NCBI RefSeq assembly: GCF_900129315.1
Contig: NZ_FQUS01000016.1
Coordinates: 1-64,000 of the forward strand
Length of the DNA: 64,000 nucleotides
DNA from: Fodinibius roseus
Lineage (GTDB): Bacteria > Bacteroidota > Rhodothermia > Balneolales > Balneolaceae
Reading direction: 5' to 3'
Below are positions 43,350-52,010 of the stretch, piece after piece. The notes under the pieces were generated by a model. That model saw nothing but the letters and a program-made list of their open reading frames with translations. It was not told where the DNA came from and ran no database searches. The number at the start of each line of letters is the position of its first letter. Within the stretch, counting starts at the first letter, position 1. Made by a program: the position numbers and the translations under genes.

Positions 43350-44207
43350 TTAATCATAACTATAAAATCCCTCACCGGTTTTGTCACCCAGCCTGCCCGC
43401 TTCCACCATTTTCACCAGCAGAGGACAAGGCCGGTACTTGGGATCCTTAAATCCTTCATGCAGTACGTGTAATATATCCAGGCACACATCCAGCCCGATG
43501 AAGTCCGCCAGCCGAAGCGGTCCCATCGGGTGCGCCATACCGAGCTTCATCACCTGGTCTATCTCTTCGGGCTCGGCCACTCCCTCATACACACAGTATA
43601 TGGCCTCGTTGATCATCGGCATCAGCACGCGGTTGGATACAAAGCCGGGGTAGTCGGATACGACCACCGGATTCTTGTCCAGCCCTCGCGCCGTCTTCTC
43701 AATCGCTGCTACCGTAGCGGCGCTGGTTTGCAATCCCTTTACCACCTCCACCAGCTTCATCACCGGCACGGGATTGAAAAAATGCATCCCGATAAATTTG
43801 TCAGCCCTCGTGGTAGCAGCCGCCAGCTTGGTGATAGATATGGATGAGGTATTTGAAGCCAGAATCGCCTCGGCGGGCGCAGCCCTGTCGATCTCGGTAA
43901 AAACCTCTTTCTTGAGATCAAAATTTTCGGACACTGCCTCTACGACCAGTTCAACCTCATCCACTGCCTTGACGATATCTGTAAACGTGACGATGCGATC
44001 CAGCGTCTCTTCTTTTTGGGTAGCATCAATTTTTTCCTTGCCAACCATGCGATCCAGATTCCCTGAGATCGTCTCTAAGGCTTTCTCAGCCAGCTCCAGG
44101 TTCCTTTCCACCAGGTGAGTGGTAATACCATGCATTGAAAAGACATGCGCAATGCCGTTGCCCATCGTGCCGCCACCAATGACCGCCGCTTTCCTGATTT
44201 TTTTCAT
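43350..44207 (-). CDS. 3-hydroxybutyryl-CoA / 3-hydroxyacyl-CoA dehydrogenase
   Basis: A 285-residue NAD-dependent dehydrogenase oxidising L-3-hydroxyacyl-CoA. The N-terminal Rossmann motif is AVIGGGTMGNGIAHVFSMHG (residues 8-27). The family signature around the active site includes ILASNTSSISITKLA and IGMHFFNPVPVMKLVEVV with the catalytic His near 140. The C-terminal domain has YPGFVSNRVLMPMINEAIYC, MGPLRLADFIGLDVCLDILH and KTGEGFYSYD. The length matches the monofunctional HBD/PaaH type rather than the long fused FadB form. It may serve fatty acid or phenylacetate breakdown or butanoyl-CoA metabolism. It is a single gene, with an inverted-repeat element upstream and a hairpin-bounded repeat downstream. 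Confidence 0.94.
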   Translation of the reverse strand: MKKIRKAAVIGGGTMGNGIAHVFSMHGITTHLVERNLELAEKALETISGNLDRMVGKEKIDATQKEETLDRIVTFTDIVKAVDEVELVVEAVSENFDLKKEVFTEIDRAAPAEAILASNTSSISITKLAAATTRADKFIGMHFFNPVPVMKLVEVVKGLQTSAATVAAIEKTARGLDKNPVVVSDYPGFVSNRVLMPMINEAIYCVYEGVAEPEEIDQVMKLGMAHPMGPLRLADFIGLDVCLDILHVLHEGFKDPKYRPCPLLVKMVEAGRLGDKTGEGFYSYD

Positions 44208-44648
44208 ATCCGTTCTGTTTTTTTAAAATTATAATCCTGCTTAATCCGGATTATTCACCAAAAAATTGAATTATGGTAAGACGAAGTCAAACCAGTAAAT
44301 AAAATCCCATAAAATCTATAGATTGATTACACCTGGTATACTTCAACGCCGCTCACGAGTACACTTCACAGCATTGCTATTTCCTCAAATCTAAGTTAAC
44401 TCACCTATCAGATAAGCTCAATAATATTACACAGTTAAGATTATTTCACATTCATACGTGAATAGTCCGGGTTTAGCAAAATCTATATTGATATCCTTGC
44501 AGAGGGTATCGAATTTTGCCGTCATTATCAATAGCTGAGGGCGTCGTGTAACCAAATTCTCAGCACTTTCCGGAAACCATTTTTAGCGTTATTGATTAAT
44601 CACTATGTTTGCTACTTTCCCGCTTAACGTTAACGACAGATCGTTTCC
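44208..44648. other. Divergent intergenic region with an inverted-repeat element
   Basis: These 441 bp separate the divergently transcribed dehydrogenase and penicillin acylase genes, so both promoters should lie here. The stretch 44246-44470 is an inverted-repeat element, listed separately. TATGTTTG at 44604-44611 resembles a Bacteroidota minus-7 element for the acylase gene, but no matching upstream box is clear. No gene is visible. Confidence 0.4.
44246..44470. repeat. GGATTATTCA inverted-repeat element, copy 3
   Basis: The left arm CCGGATTATTCAC (44246-44258) and right arm GTGAATAGTCCGG (44458-44470) are reverse complements at 12 of 13 positions, 225 bp apart end to end. The interior is AT-rich and non-coding. 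The arms match those at 36993-37082 and 36088-36138, but the interior is longer and unrelated by eye. Confidence 0.55.
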
Positions 44649-47093
44649 ATGAAAAAAGTTTTGGGCATGCTGCTCGGGTTGTTCCTCTTCATCACCGGCA
44701 TTGTTGCCATTGGCATGTACTGGACCTTCTACCAGCCACTTCCCGACTACAATGCTACGCTGGTACAGCCGGAACTCAGGAAACCCGTCACTATCCACTG
44801 GGATAGCTACGGCGTCCCCCACATTTATGCTCAAAACAAAGTGGACCTGTATTATAGCCTGGGCTATGCCCATGCGCAGGATCGACTCTGGCAAATGACG
44901 GTTTCACAGATGGCCGCAGAGGGACGTTTTGCGGAATTCCTGGGCAAGGACATGCTTTCCCTGGATATTATGCTGCGAACCATAGGGTTCCGCAGGATTG
45001 CGGAAAAAATTGAGGCGACGCTCTCCGATACGACGATGCGCTATCTCGAAGCCTACTCCGCCGGCGTCAATACCTATAGCCGGCAGCATCCGAACAGCCT
45101 GCCGATCCAGTTTTCACTGGCGGATATGAAGCCGATTCCCTGGACCCCCACTCACTCCATTGCCCTTGCCCGGCTGATGGCCTGGGATTTAAATCTGGCC
45201 TGGAAGTCGGAGTTGATCTATGCCTATCTTTCCGAACAGCTCCCGCGCGAAAAATACCTCCAAATTCGTCCCAACAACCGCTTTTTACCGGATCCGGTGC
45301 CTTCCGATACGGCGGATACGTTAACGGCGGCCCTCCTTCCCATGCTGCAAACCGACGAGCAGCTCCGCAAAATCACCGGCTCCCGGGGCAGCCACCAGGG
45401 AAGCAACGCCTGGGCCGTCAGCGGCGAAAAATCTTCCACAGGGGCTCCGCTTTTGGCCGGCGACCCGCACCTGGGACTCAGTGTCCCGGGCAAGTGGTAC
45501 GAGGTGCATCTGAATGTGGAGGGACAAAATCTTTCCGGGGCTTCAATCCCGGGGGCGCCTATGCTGGTACTGGGACAAAATGACCACCTGGCGTGGTCGA
45601 TGACCAATATCATGCTTGACGATACGGACTTTTTTGCGGAGGCCGTAAATCCCCAAAATGAGCGCCAGTTTGTACTTGATACGCTTGCGGGCGAACCACT
45701 ATATGAAAATTTCAGCCTTCAGCGCGAAGTCATCAGCATTAAAAACCGGGACGATACGGTCTTTACGCGCCGCCTGACCAACCACGGCCCCGTCATTTCG
45801 GATATCCATCCCGACCAGGAGCTTACAGAAGAACGGGTTATTACCATGAAATGGACCGGCCATGAGGTCAGCCGGGAAATTGAAGCACTTCTTGCCATGA
45901 ACTGGGCCCAGTCATTTGATGAATTCCAGGAGGGGGCCCGCAATTTCAAAGTACCCGGCCAAAATGTCATCTATGCCGACAGGGAGGGAACCATCGCCCA
46001 GCTCTCCCTGGCAAATGTGCCTGTCCGCAGCGGTAATCCTATAACCCTGCGCGAGGGCTGGGACCCTTCCCGGGATTGGCAGGAATATGTTGCCTATGAA
46101 GAGCTGCCCTCGGTCATCAATCCCGATCGCAACTGGATTGCCAATGCCAATAATCCCCCGGCCGGCGACGATTACCCGTACTATCTTTCCGTTTACTGGG
46201 AGCCCGATGCCCGGTATGAACGAATCCGTCAGTATTTGACGGAATTTGATCAGCTTTCGCTCGAAAACTTCCGGCAAATGCAGTACGATTCCCACTCACT
46301 GTACGCCCGGGATATTACCCGCAGCATTTTGCCGGTTCTAAAGCAGCACAAGGAACAGTTTGAAACTGTAATCTCGTACCTGGAAAACTGGGACTACTCC
46401 TACGACGCCTCCGAAACGGCCGCATCCATCATCGATGTATTTCTGATTCATCTCGCTGAAAATACCCTGAAGGATGACTTCTCGGAATCGGTCTACCAGA
46501 AGTTCATACGGTTTTCAGCCCTCCCGGAACGGACCATGCTGCGTCTACTGAGGGACAACGGATCCCTTTTCGATGATGTTTCGACCACGAAACGGGAGAC
46601 ACGGGCTCAGGTGATCACGCAAAGTATGGAGGAAACAATCTCGTTTCTGCGGGAACGATTCGGAGCGGAGCCGTTTGAATGGCGCTGGGAGCAGCTGCAT
46701 ACGCTAACCCTCCGCCCTCCCCTCTTCGGAGAGGCCGCTCAGTCACCCACCGCACCAACCTCTCTGAAACTTATTGTCCGCAACCTGCTGAACCTGGGTC
46801 CCTATCCCGTGAAGGGACACGGAATGAGTATAAACAATGGAGAATACAGCTGGAATGATCCCTATGAAATGATTTTGGGTCCCTCTCTCCGGCGAATCAT
46901 TGATTTTTCCCAAACGAATTACAGCTTGTCTGTTCTGCCCACAGGCCAATCCGGCAACCCGTTCTCCACCTACTACGGTGATCAAACCGAAGATTGGCTC
47001 AACGGACAATACAAATTCCTGTACCAGGACAGTACCCTTTTTAATGAAACACAGTACAATACCATGAGGCTTGTACCCGGACGGAAAAAATAA
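44649..47093 (+). CDS. Penicillin acylase (penicillin amidase) family protein
   Basis: An 814-residue Ntn-hydrolase precursor. It starts with a membrane-anchoring or signal segment (MLLGLFLFITGIVAIGMYW). The A-chain region follows, with the typical YGVPHIYAQNKVDLYYSLGYAHAQDRLWQM run at about 54-83. The autocatalytic cleavage site is GSNAWAVSG, leaving Ser252 as the N-terminal nucleophile of the B chain. Other family marks are APMLVLGQNDHLAWSMTN, KVPGQNVIYADREGTIAQLS and NYSLSVLPTGQSGNPFSTYY. The natural substrates are N-acyl compounds, such as acyl-homoserine lactones or acyl amino acids; the specificity cannot be read here. The GH3/beta-lactamase gene follows 89 bp downstream, separated by its own predicted promoter. 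Confidence 0.94.
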   Translation: MKKVLGMLLGLFLFITGIVAIGMYWTFYQPLPDYNATLVQPELRKPVTIHWDSYGVPHIYAQNKVDLYYSLGYAHAQDRLWQMTVSQMAAEGRFAEFLGKDMLSLDIMLRTIGFRRIAEKIEATLSDTTMRYLEAYSAGVNTYSRQHPNSLPIQFSLADMKPIPWTPTHSIALARLMAWDLNLAWKSELIYAYLSEQLPREKYLQIRPNNRFLPDPVPSDTADTLTAALLPMLQTDEQLRKITGSRGSHQGSNAWAVSGEKSSTGAPLLAGDPHLGLSVPGKWYEVHLNVEGQNLSGASIPGAPMLVLGQNDHLAWSMTNIMLDDTDFFAEAVNPQNERQFVLDTLAGEPLYENFSLQREVISIKNRDDTVFTRRLTNHGPVISDIHPDQELTEERVITMKWTGHEVSREIEALLAMNWAQSFDEFQEGARNFKVPGQNVIYADREGTIAQLSLANVPVRSGNPITLREGWDPSRDWQEYVAYEELPSVINPDRNWIANANNPPAGDDYPYYLSVYWEPDARYERIRQYLTEFDQLSLENFRQMQYDSHSLYARDITRSILPVLKQHKEQFETVISYLENWDYSYDASETAASIIDVFLIHLAENTLKDDFSESVYQKFIRFSALPERTMLRLLRDNGSLFDDVSTTKRETRAQVITQSMEETISFLRERFGAEPFEWRWEQLHTLTLRPPLFGEAAQSPTAPTSLKLIVRNLLNLGPYPVKGHGMSINNGEYSWNDPYEMILGPSLRRIIDFSQTNYSLSVLPTGQSGNPFSTYYGDQTEDWLNGQYKFLYQDSTLFNETQYNTMRLVPGRKK

Positions 47094-47123
47094 TTACCTC
47101 CGCAATCGAAAAAAATAAAAACG

Positions 47124-47152
47124 TTGACTTGACAGCAGCTTTCAGCTATGTT
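47124..47152 (+). promoter_or_regulatory. Sigma-70-type promoter of the GH3/beta-lactamase gene
   Basis: TTGACT at 47124-47129 is separated by exactly 17 bp from TATGTT at 47147-47152, 31 bp before the ATG of the downstream gene. The boxes match the general housekeeping consensus at 5 of 6 and 4 of 6 positions. Confidence 0.5.
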
Positions 47153-47182
47153 ATTCATTAACGTCTAAGAACCAATTGACCG

Positions 47183-50128
47183 ATGCAGTTACAACAATTT
47201 TACCGACATCAACAGGGGTTCTTTTTCATGCTGGTGATTACATTCATCACCCAGGCTTGCACATTTAGTGCTAAGTCAAACAGCCCGAATATTCCTGTTC
47301 TACAGGCTGCAGAACAGGAAAAAGCCTTGGGAGAGATTCGTTCTTCCGAAAAAGTCCTCCCGCAACAGGATCCATTTGAAGATGTTTCGGTTGATGTCCT
47401 GCTTGACGAAATGACGCTGCGGGAAAAAATAGGGCAGCTATTCTTTATTCGGGCCAACGGCCATTTTAAAAACGTCGGCGACGAGTCGTACCGGCAGCTG
47501 GCTTCAAAAATAAAACACTATAAGGTAGGTGGAATCGTCTTCTTCAAAGGAAGTATTTACGGGCAGACGGTCCTTACCAACCGGCTCCAAACCATCAGTG
47601 ATACTCCTCTCTGGATCACCCAGGATATGGAGTTCGGGGCCGCCATGCGTGTTGAAGAGACCACGCGCCTTACCCCGGCAATGGGGATTGCAGCAACCCA
47701 GAATCCCGACTACGCCTACCTGGCCGGCAAGGTTACCGCGAGGGAAGCCGACGCCCTGGGCGTACATCAAATATTCGCACCGGTGCTGGACGTCAACAAC
47801 AATCCCCGCAACCCGGTAATCAATGTGCGTTCTTTTTCCGGCAATCCCGATACGGTAGCCCTGTATGGACAGCAATTTATGAAGGGGGTACAGTCGGAGG
47901 GTATCGTCTCCACGGCAAAGCATTTCCCTGGTCACGGCGACACAGATACCGATTCGCATCACTCCCTCCCGGTCATCAACCACGACTACGAGCGCTTGCA
48001 ATCGGTAGAACTGCTTCCTTTTAAAAAAGTTATCGACGAAGGCATAGAAAGCGTGATGAGCGCCCATATCGCATTTCCCAGGATAAGTTCCAATCCCCGT
48101 TTGCCCGGCACGCTCGACCCGTCCATTCTTAACCGTATTTTGGTTGATTCCCTTAATTTCGACGGTCTTATCGTAACGGACGGCCTTGAGATGCGAGGGA
48201 TATCGGCTCACTATTCACCGGGCGAAGCGGTGGTCATGGCTCTCAAAGCCGGGGCCGACATGATGCTGCTGAGCCTGGATGAAATAACGGCCATCCAGGA
48301 GGTGGAGCGGGCTGTCGAACGCGGGAATATCACCGAAGAACGCATTGACCGGTCGGTCCGAAAAATTCTGGCAAAGAAAAAAGAAGCGGGATTATTCCAA
48401 AGCAGGCAAACCGATATCGATCTGCTTAATTTCAGGGTTAACAGCCCGGAAAACCGACAAATCGCAGATGAAATAAGCAGGAAGTCACTGACATTGCTGA
48501 AAAACAATAATGATATCATACCCCTCAGACCCAATGAATACCCACGGGTACTGGTTGTATCTGTAACGGACACGGACAACGACGAGAAGGGAGCTGCGCT
48601 GGCCGAAGAGATGCGCACTTATCATCCTGCCGTCCGTCACCGGGTTTTCTACCGGGGAATTAGTGCAAGGGAAAAACAAAATATCCTGCAACAGGCCCGC
48701 TGGGCCGATCTTATTGTCATCGGTGCGCATATGTATATCAACGCCAGCGGAAATAACCAGTTCAACTCCTCCCAGCGCCGGCTACTCCACCAGCTTCCCT
48801 CCCAAACTCCCAAAGCGCTGGTTACCTTTGGCAATCCTTATGCCGTCGGGGACCTGCCGGATGCTGACGTACAATTGCTGGCATGGGACGGTTCCGAGCA
48901 CCAGCTTAAAAATACGGCTCCCGCCCTCTTCGGAGCTTCTGCCATCGGGGGTCGTCTTCCCATTGACATACCGGGGGAGTACGCCATGAATGAGGGACTA
49001 TCCCTTCCGCAAACTACGGTCCGGTTCGACAAGCCGGAATCAGTGAACTTTTGGGCCGATTCCCTCTACAAGGTTGACAGGATCATGCATGAAGCTATCT
49101 ATGACTCAACCTTTCCCGGCGGGGTGGTCACCGTCTTGAAAGACGGGGTGGTCGCTTACCAAAAGGGCTTTGGTTATGAAACCTATCAAAAGCTCAACCC
49201 GGTGCATACCAATGATGTCTATGACCTGGCTTCGCTTACCAAAATCATGGCTACCACAACCGCAATGATGAAGCTTGTCGACGAGGGTAAGATACGCCTG
49301 GATGACAAAGTAAGTGCCTATTTCCCGGAGTTTAGCGCGGGTCTAAAAAGCGGGGTTACCATTCGCCACCTCTTGCTGCACACTTCGGGACTCCCTCCCT
49401 TCCGCATCTATATAGACAAGCTTAAAACACGCCGGGCCCTTGTCGAGGCAGTCAAAAATGAGCCGCTGATCTATGAGCCCGGGGCGACTTATAAATACAG
49501 CGACCTGGGGTTCATCCTGATGGGGGAAATAGTCAGGGAAGTAACGGGCATGCGGTTGGATAACTATTTGCAGCGGACCTTTTACCAGCCATTGGGCATG
49601 AATAACACCCGATTTAACCCGCTTGAGGCAGGAGAAACGTTCGCTAAACGGATTCCGCCCACCGAAAAAGATACTATCTATCGCCATAAAACCGTACGGG
49701 CCCAGGCTCACGACGAACGCGCTTACTACATGGACGGGGTTGCCGGTCATGCCGGACTTTTTTCCAGCGGTTCGGATATCGCCATCTTTACCCAGATGCT
49801 GCTTAACAAAGGTTCATACGGAGGAAAACAGTACCTGGCGCCTAAAACGATAGAACTGTTCACCAAACGGCAGTCGGAACTTGTCAACCGCGGATACGGT
49901 TTTGACCGTAAGGACGAGGAAGGAGAAAGCACAGCGGGAACGCTCGCCAGTGAAGAGGCTTTCGGACATACCGGCTTTACCGGGACCAGCTTCTGGGTTG
50001 ATCCACAGCGCGACCTGGCGATTATCATCCTGACCAACCGAACATATCCCTATCGCTCTTATGGTAGGAACATCAGCAAGATACGGGCAAAGGTGGCGGA
50101 TGCCGTAATTTCTTCAATTATTGAGTAA
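47183..50128 (+). CDS. GH3 beta-N-acetylglucosaminidase-like / class C beta-lactamase fusion lipoprotein
   Basis: A 981-residue protein with two enzyme domains. The signal ends in ITQAC (Cys26). The N-terminal GH3 domain (about 70-420) carries the NagZ-type loop KHFPGHGDTDTDSH (246-259) and the nucleophile Asp333 in IVTDGLEMRG. A GH3 C-terminal-like segment follows (about 450-620). The last 350 residues are a serine beta-lactamase/penicillin-binding fold: SLTK with Ser684 and Lys687, YSD at 772-774 in the place of YxN, and HTG at 929-931. The combination suggests peptidoglycan turnover at the cell envelope, removing GlcNAc and acting on the peptide or acyl part. The cytidine deaminase gene starts 12 bp downstream, so the genes are co-transcribed. 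Confidence 0.93.
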   Translation: MQLQQFYRHQQGFFFMLVITFITQACTFSAKSNSPNIPVLQAAEQEKALGEIRSSEKVLPQQDPFEDVSVDVLLDEMTLREKIGQLFFIRANGHFKNVGDESYRQLASKIKHYKVGGIVFFKGSIYGQTVLTNRLQTISDTPLWITQDMEFGAAMRVEETTRLTPAMGIAATQNPDYAYLAGKVTAREADALGVHQIFAPVLDVNNNPRNPVINVRSFSGNPDTVALYGQQFMKGVQSEGIVSTAKHFPGHGDTDTDSHHSLPVINHDYERLQSVELLPFKKVIDEGIESVMSAHIAFPRISSNPRLPGTLDPSILNRILVDSLNFDGLIVTDGLEMRGISAHYSPGEAVVMALKAGADMMLLSLDEITAIQEVERAVERGNITEERIDRSVRKILAKKKEAGLFQSRQTDIDLLNFRVNSPENRQIADEISRKSLTLLKNNNDIIPLRPNEYPRVLVVSVTDTDNDEKGAALAEEMRTYHPAVRHRVFYRGISAREKQNILQQARWADLIVIGAHMYINASGNNQFNSSQRRLLHQLPSQTPKALVTFGNPYAVGDLPDADVQLLAWDGSEHQLKNTAPALFGASAIGGRLPIDIPGEYAMNEGLSLPQTTVRFDKPESVNFWADSLYKVDRIMHEAIYDSTFPGGVVTVLKDGVVAYQKGFGYETYQKLNPVHTNDVYDLASLTKIMATTTAMMKLVDEGKIRLDDKVSAYFPEFSAGLKSGVTIRHLLLHTSGLPPFRIYIDKLKTRRALVEAVKNEPLIYEPGATYKYSDLGFILMGEIVREVTGMRLDNYLQRTFYQPLGMNNTRFNPLEAGETFAKRIPPTEKDTIYRHKTVRAQAHDERAYYMDGVAGHAGLFSSGSDIAIFTQMLLNKGSYGGKQYLAPKTIELFTKRQSELVNRGYGFDRKDEEGESTAGTLASEEAFGHTGFTGTSFWVDPQRDLAIIILTNRTYPYRSYGRNISKIRAKVADAVISSIIE

Positions 50129-50140
50129 TGGTATTGATAT

Positions 50141-50848
50141 ATGGATATCCGTAATATTTTTGCAGCAAGCTATGTCCCGTATTCCCGGCGGCCTGAAGCG
50201 GCCGTAGTTTACAGCAGCGAGGGACGCTATTTTGCCGGCAAGCGCATAGAAAATGTTTCCTATCCCCTATCGATCGGTGCTGCCCAAAATGCACTGTTTT
50301 GCTGTCTGAGTGAGGGGGATACGCCAAAGGAACTGATGACCACCGATCCCGGCGACCGGTTGCTCCCTTACTGGAAAGAAGAATATGGCGTTGGTCTGAG
50401 TACGCTGGATGCAGAAGACTTCCCTGATTTTAACTTTTTTGGCGTCGTTATAAATAAAGAATCTGACCCTGCTGCTGTTTTACCGTCCCTGCTGGACCGC
50501 GCTCTTGTCGAATATTCCAATTTCCCGGTTGCCGCACTTGTCGAAACAGAAACGGGATACATAGGCGGAGTGAATATTGAGTGCTCTTCCTGGAATATGG
50601 GACTCTGCGCCGAGCGGGTAGCCATCATGAAAGCTTTGACCTACAGCCGGGCCGAGCTTGGAGACCTCCATATCCAGAGCCGTGACGGTGAATTCAGCAG
50701 TCCCTGCGGTGCCTGCCGGCAAGTCATCAACGAACATCTGTCCAGCCGACGGGTTCACCTTTATAACACTGATCATTCGCGATCTATCCATTTTAGCGAA
50801 GATCTGCTTCCTTTTAGCTTTTATTCACCCTCACTTTCGAATTCATAA
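50141..50848 (+). CDS. cdd: Cytidine deaminase with two tandem deaminase-fold domains
   Basis: A 235-residue protein that should deaminate cytidine and deoxycytidine. The C-terminal half holds the zinc site: CAE at 156-158 (LCAERVAIMKAL) and PCGAC at 188-192 (Cys189, Cys192), with Glu158 as the proton carrier. The N-terminal half (residues 10-65) repeats the fold (SYVPYSRRPEAAVVYSSEGR, GKRIENVSYPLSIGAAQNAL) but has AAQ where the active domain has CAE and lacks a PCxxC motif. This is the reverse of the E. coli arrangement, where the active domain comes first. It is co-transcribed with the GH3 fusion gene (12 bp gap) and the unknown gene downstream (15 bp gap), for reasons that are not obvious. 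Confidence 0.88.
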   Translation: MDIRNIFAASYVPYSRRPEAAVVYSSEGRYFAGKRIENVSYPLSIGAAQNALFCCLSEGDTPKELMTTDPGDRLLPYWKEEYGVGLSTLDAEDFPDFNFFGVVINKESDPAAVLPSLLDRALVEYSNFPVAALVETETGYIGGVNIECSSWNMGLCAERVAIMKALTYSRAELGDLHIQSRDGEFSSPCGACRQVINEHLSSRRVHLYNTDHSRSIHFSEDLLPFSFYSPSLSNS

Positions 50849-50863
50849 CCTTTCGTACCCTTT

Positions 50864-51520
50864 ATGCGCTATCTTGCTGCGTTAGATCATGATCACCTTG
50901 ACAACGGCGTTTTTCTCACTTCGCTGGCACGGTCGCTCTCGGAACAACAAAAAGACCGGCAACAGCGCTCTGTTATCGTACATACCGACAGCGCCTATAC
51001 CGACCGCATCATTCAAACGGGCGTGATGCGTGAAAAAGCGACCGTACGAAGTCTCAAAGATCTCAATAAAAGGCTTGTGGCACTCTTCGCGGACCAGGGG
51101 GTTTCGACCATCGGTATTAATCCCTATAAGCGAAACTTCATCACCCTGCAAGATAATGAGCTTTCCCTGGATCACTCATTTTTAGAGGATCTCCCCCGTC
51201 AACCTGTACTGTTGCTTTCTACGCTGGTCCAGGATCTCGAACGGAACCGGCAAACGACCATTGAACTGCCACGCATGCTCCGCTTCTTGCGGGAGGAGAT
51301 CAGGCCGGATGAACTTTTTATCTTTTCGAAATCTGATGAGGCCGAAATCTTCACGAATTCCGATCATCCCGATAACATCCAATGGGATACGATGGAGCCG
51401 TCATTCCGGGAAACGCAAATTCCCGATGAATTTAAAACATTCAACCACCGCGTACGCCTCACAACAGCCCGGGATTTCCACCGCCTACCGGGGACCAATC
51501 ACACTATTTTAATCGATTAG
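50864..51520 (+). CDS. Protein of unknown function, possibly amino-acid-kinase-like
   Basis: The 218-residue cytoplasmic protein has no signal sequence or membrane helix. The pattern of alternating short strands and helices (RSVIVHTDSAYTDRIIQTGV, LNKRLVALFADQGVSTIGIN, QPVLLLSTLVQDLERNRQTT, LRFLREEIRPDELFIFSKSD) recalls the amino-acid kinase fold of acetylglutamate kinases. The glycine-rich phosphate loop at the N-terminus is missing, so catalysis is doubtful. I do not assign a function. It is the last gene of the GH3-deaminase operon, 15 bp after the deaminase stop. The C-terminus (DFHRLPGTNHTILID) has no recognisable motif. Confidence 0.55.
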   Translation: MRYLAALDHDHLDNGVFLTSLARSLSEQQKDRQQRSVIVHTDSAYTDRIIQTGVMREKATVRSLKDLNKRLVALFADQGVSTIGINPYKRNFITLQDNELSLDHSFLEDLPRQPVLLLSTLVQDLERNRQTTIELPRMLRFLREEIRPDELFIFSKSDEAEIFTNSDHPDNIQWDTMEPSFRETQIPDEFKTFNHRVRLTTARDFHRLPGTNHTILID

Positions 51521-51616
51521 CCATTACTTTTTAACTCTTCGACCCATTATTTTTACAATTTTAACACCTAAAAACAAAAAAAAGCCTACATAATGTATTA
51601 AAATGGGGATTTTAAC

Positions 51617-51645
51617 TTGACACGCCAATTGCATATACATAGATT
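51617..51645 (+). promoter_or_regulatory. Sigma-70-type promoter of the histone-H1-like gene
   Basis: TTGACA at 51617-51622 (perfect minus-35) is followed after 17 bp by TAGATT at 51640-51645. It is 81 bp upstream of the start codon, leaving a leader of about 75 nt that contains a perfect inverted repeat. This is the strongest promoter match in the window. Confidence 0.6.
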
Positions 51646-51656
51646 CGACCATATCA

Positions 51657-51679
51657 ATGATGATAGCTATGATCATCAT
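51657..51679 (+). promoter_or_regulatory. Perfect inverted repeat in the leader of the histone-H1-like gene
   Basis: ATGATGAT (51657-51664) and ATCATCAT (51672-51679) are exact reverse complements around a 7 bp spacer (AGCTATG). It starts 12 bp after the minus-10 box and covers the expected transcription start or early leader, so it could be a repressor operator or an mRNA hairpin. Confidence 0.45.
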
Positions 51680-51725
51680 CGAGTGATTTTGATTAATATT
51701 AATACAAAATAAAACGGAGTCTACA

Positions 51726-51908
51726 ATGAGCCGATACGATGAAATGAATGAATTATTAGATCAGCTGGAACCTGACATTACCAAGTTCTACGAAAAAGGC
51801 AATAAAGCTGCCGGTACCCGTGCTCGAAAAACTCTTCAGGCAATGAAGAAAAAAGCACAAGAAATTCGTATGGAAATACAAGAATGGAAAAATACCGGGA
51901 AGGTATAA
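51726..51908 (+). CDS. Histone H1-like (Hc1-type) small protein
   Basis: A 60-residue, lysine-rich, all-helical protein matching the bacterial histone-H1-like group of Bacteroidota: DQLEPDITKFYEKGNKAAGT then RARKTLQAMKKKAQEIRMEI. The GNKAAGTRARK core (residues 27-37) is the recognisable family signature. Members are thought to bind DNA as abundant nucleoid proteins; some are hardly more than this helical core, as here, without the long basic Ala/Lys/Pro tail of chlamydial Hc1. A clear promoter, a GGAG-like Shine-Dalgarno (around 51715) and a strong terminator flank the gene, so it is a compact, probably highly expressed single-gene unit. Confidence 0.9.
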   Translation: MSRYDEMNELLDQLEPDITKFYEKGNKAAGTRARKTLQAMKKKAQEIRMEIQEWKNTGKV

Positions 51909-51930
51909 AAATCTTCTTTTTTCTACTACA

Positions 51931-51960
51931 GGGGACTTCTGGAAAGGAGTCCCCTTTTTT
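51931..51960 (+). terminator. Intrinsic terminator of the histone-H1-like gene
   Basis: GGGGACT (51931-51937) pairs with AGTCCCC (51948-51954), followed directly by a run of T from 51955. It begins 22 bp after the stop codon. Confidence 0.9.
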
Positions 51961-52010
51961 TATTTTATGTATTTTGTCAGTAGATGAGGTTGTTATTAGG
52001 CTTTTCTTAA

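Noticed and set aside
44604-44611. TATGTTTG as a Bacteroidota-type minus-7 box for the penicillin acylase gene
   Set aside because: A matching TTTG box at the required distance is not seen, and the two better promoters in the window are of the classical type.
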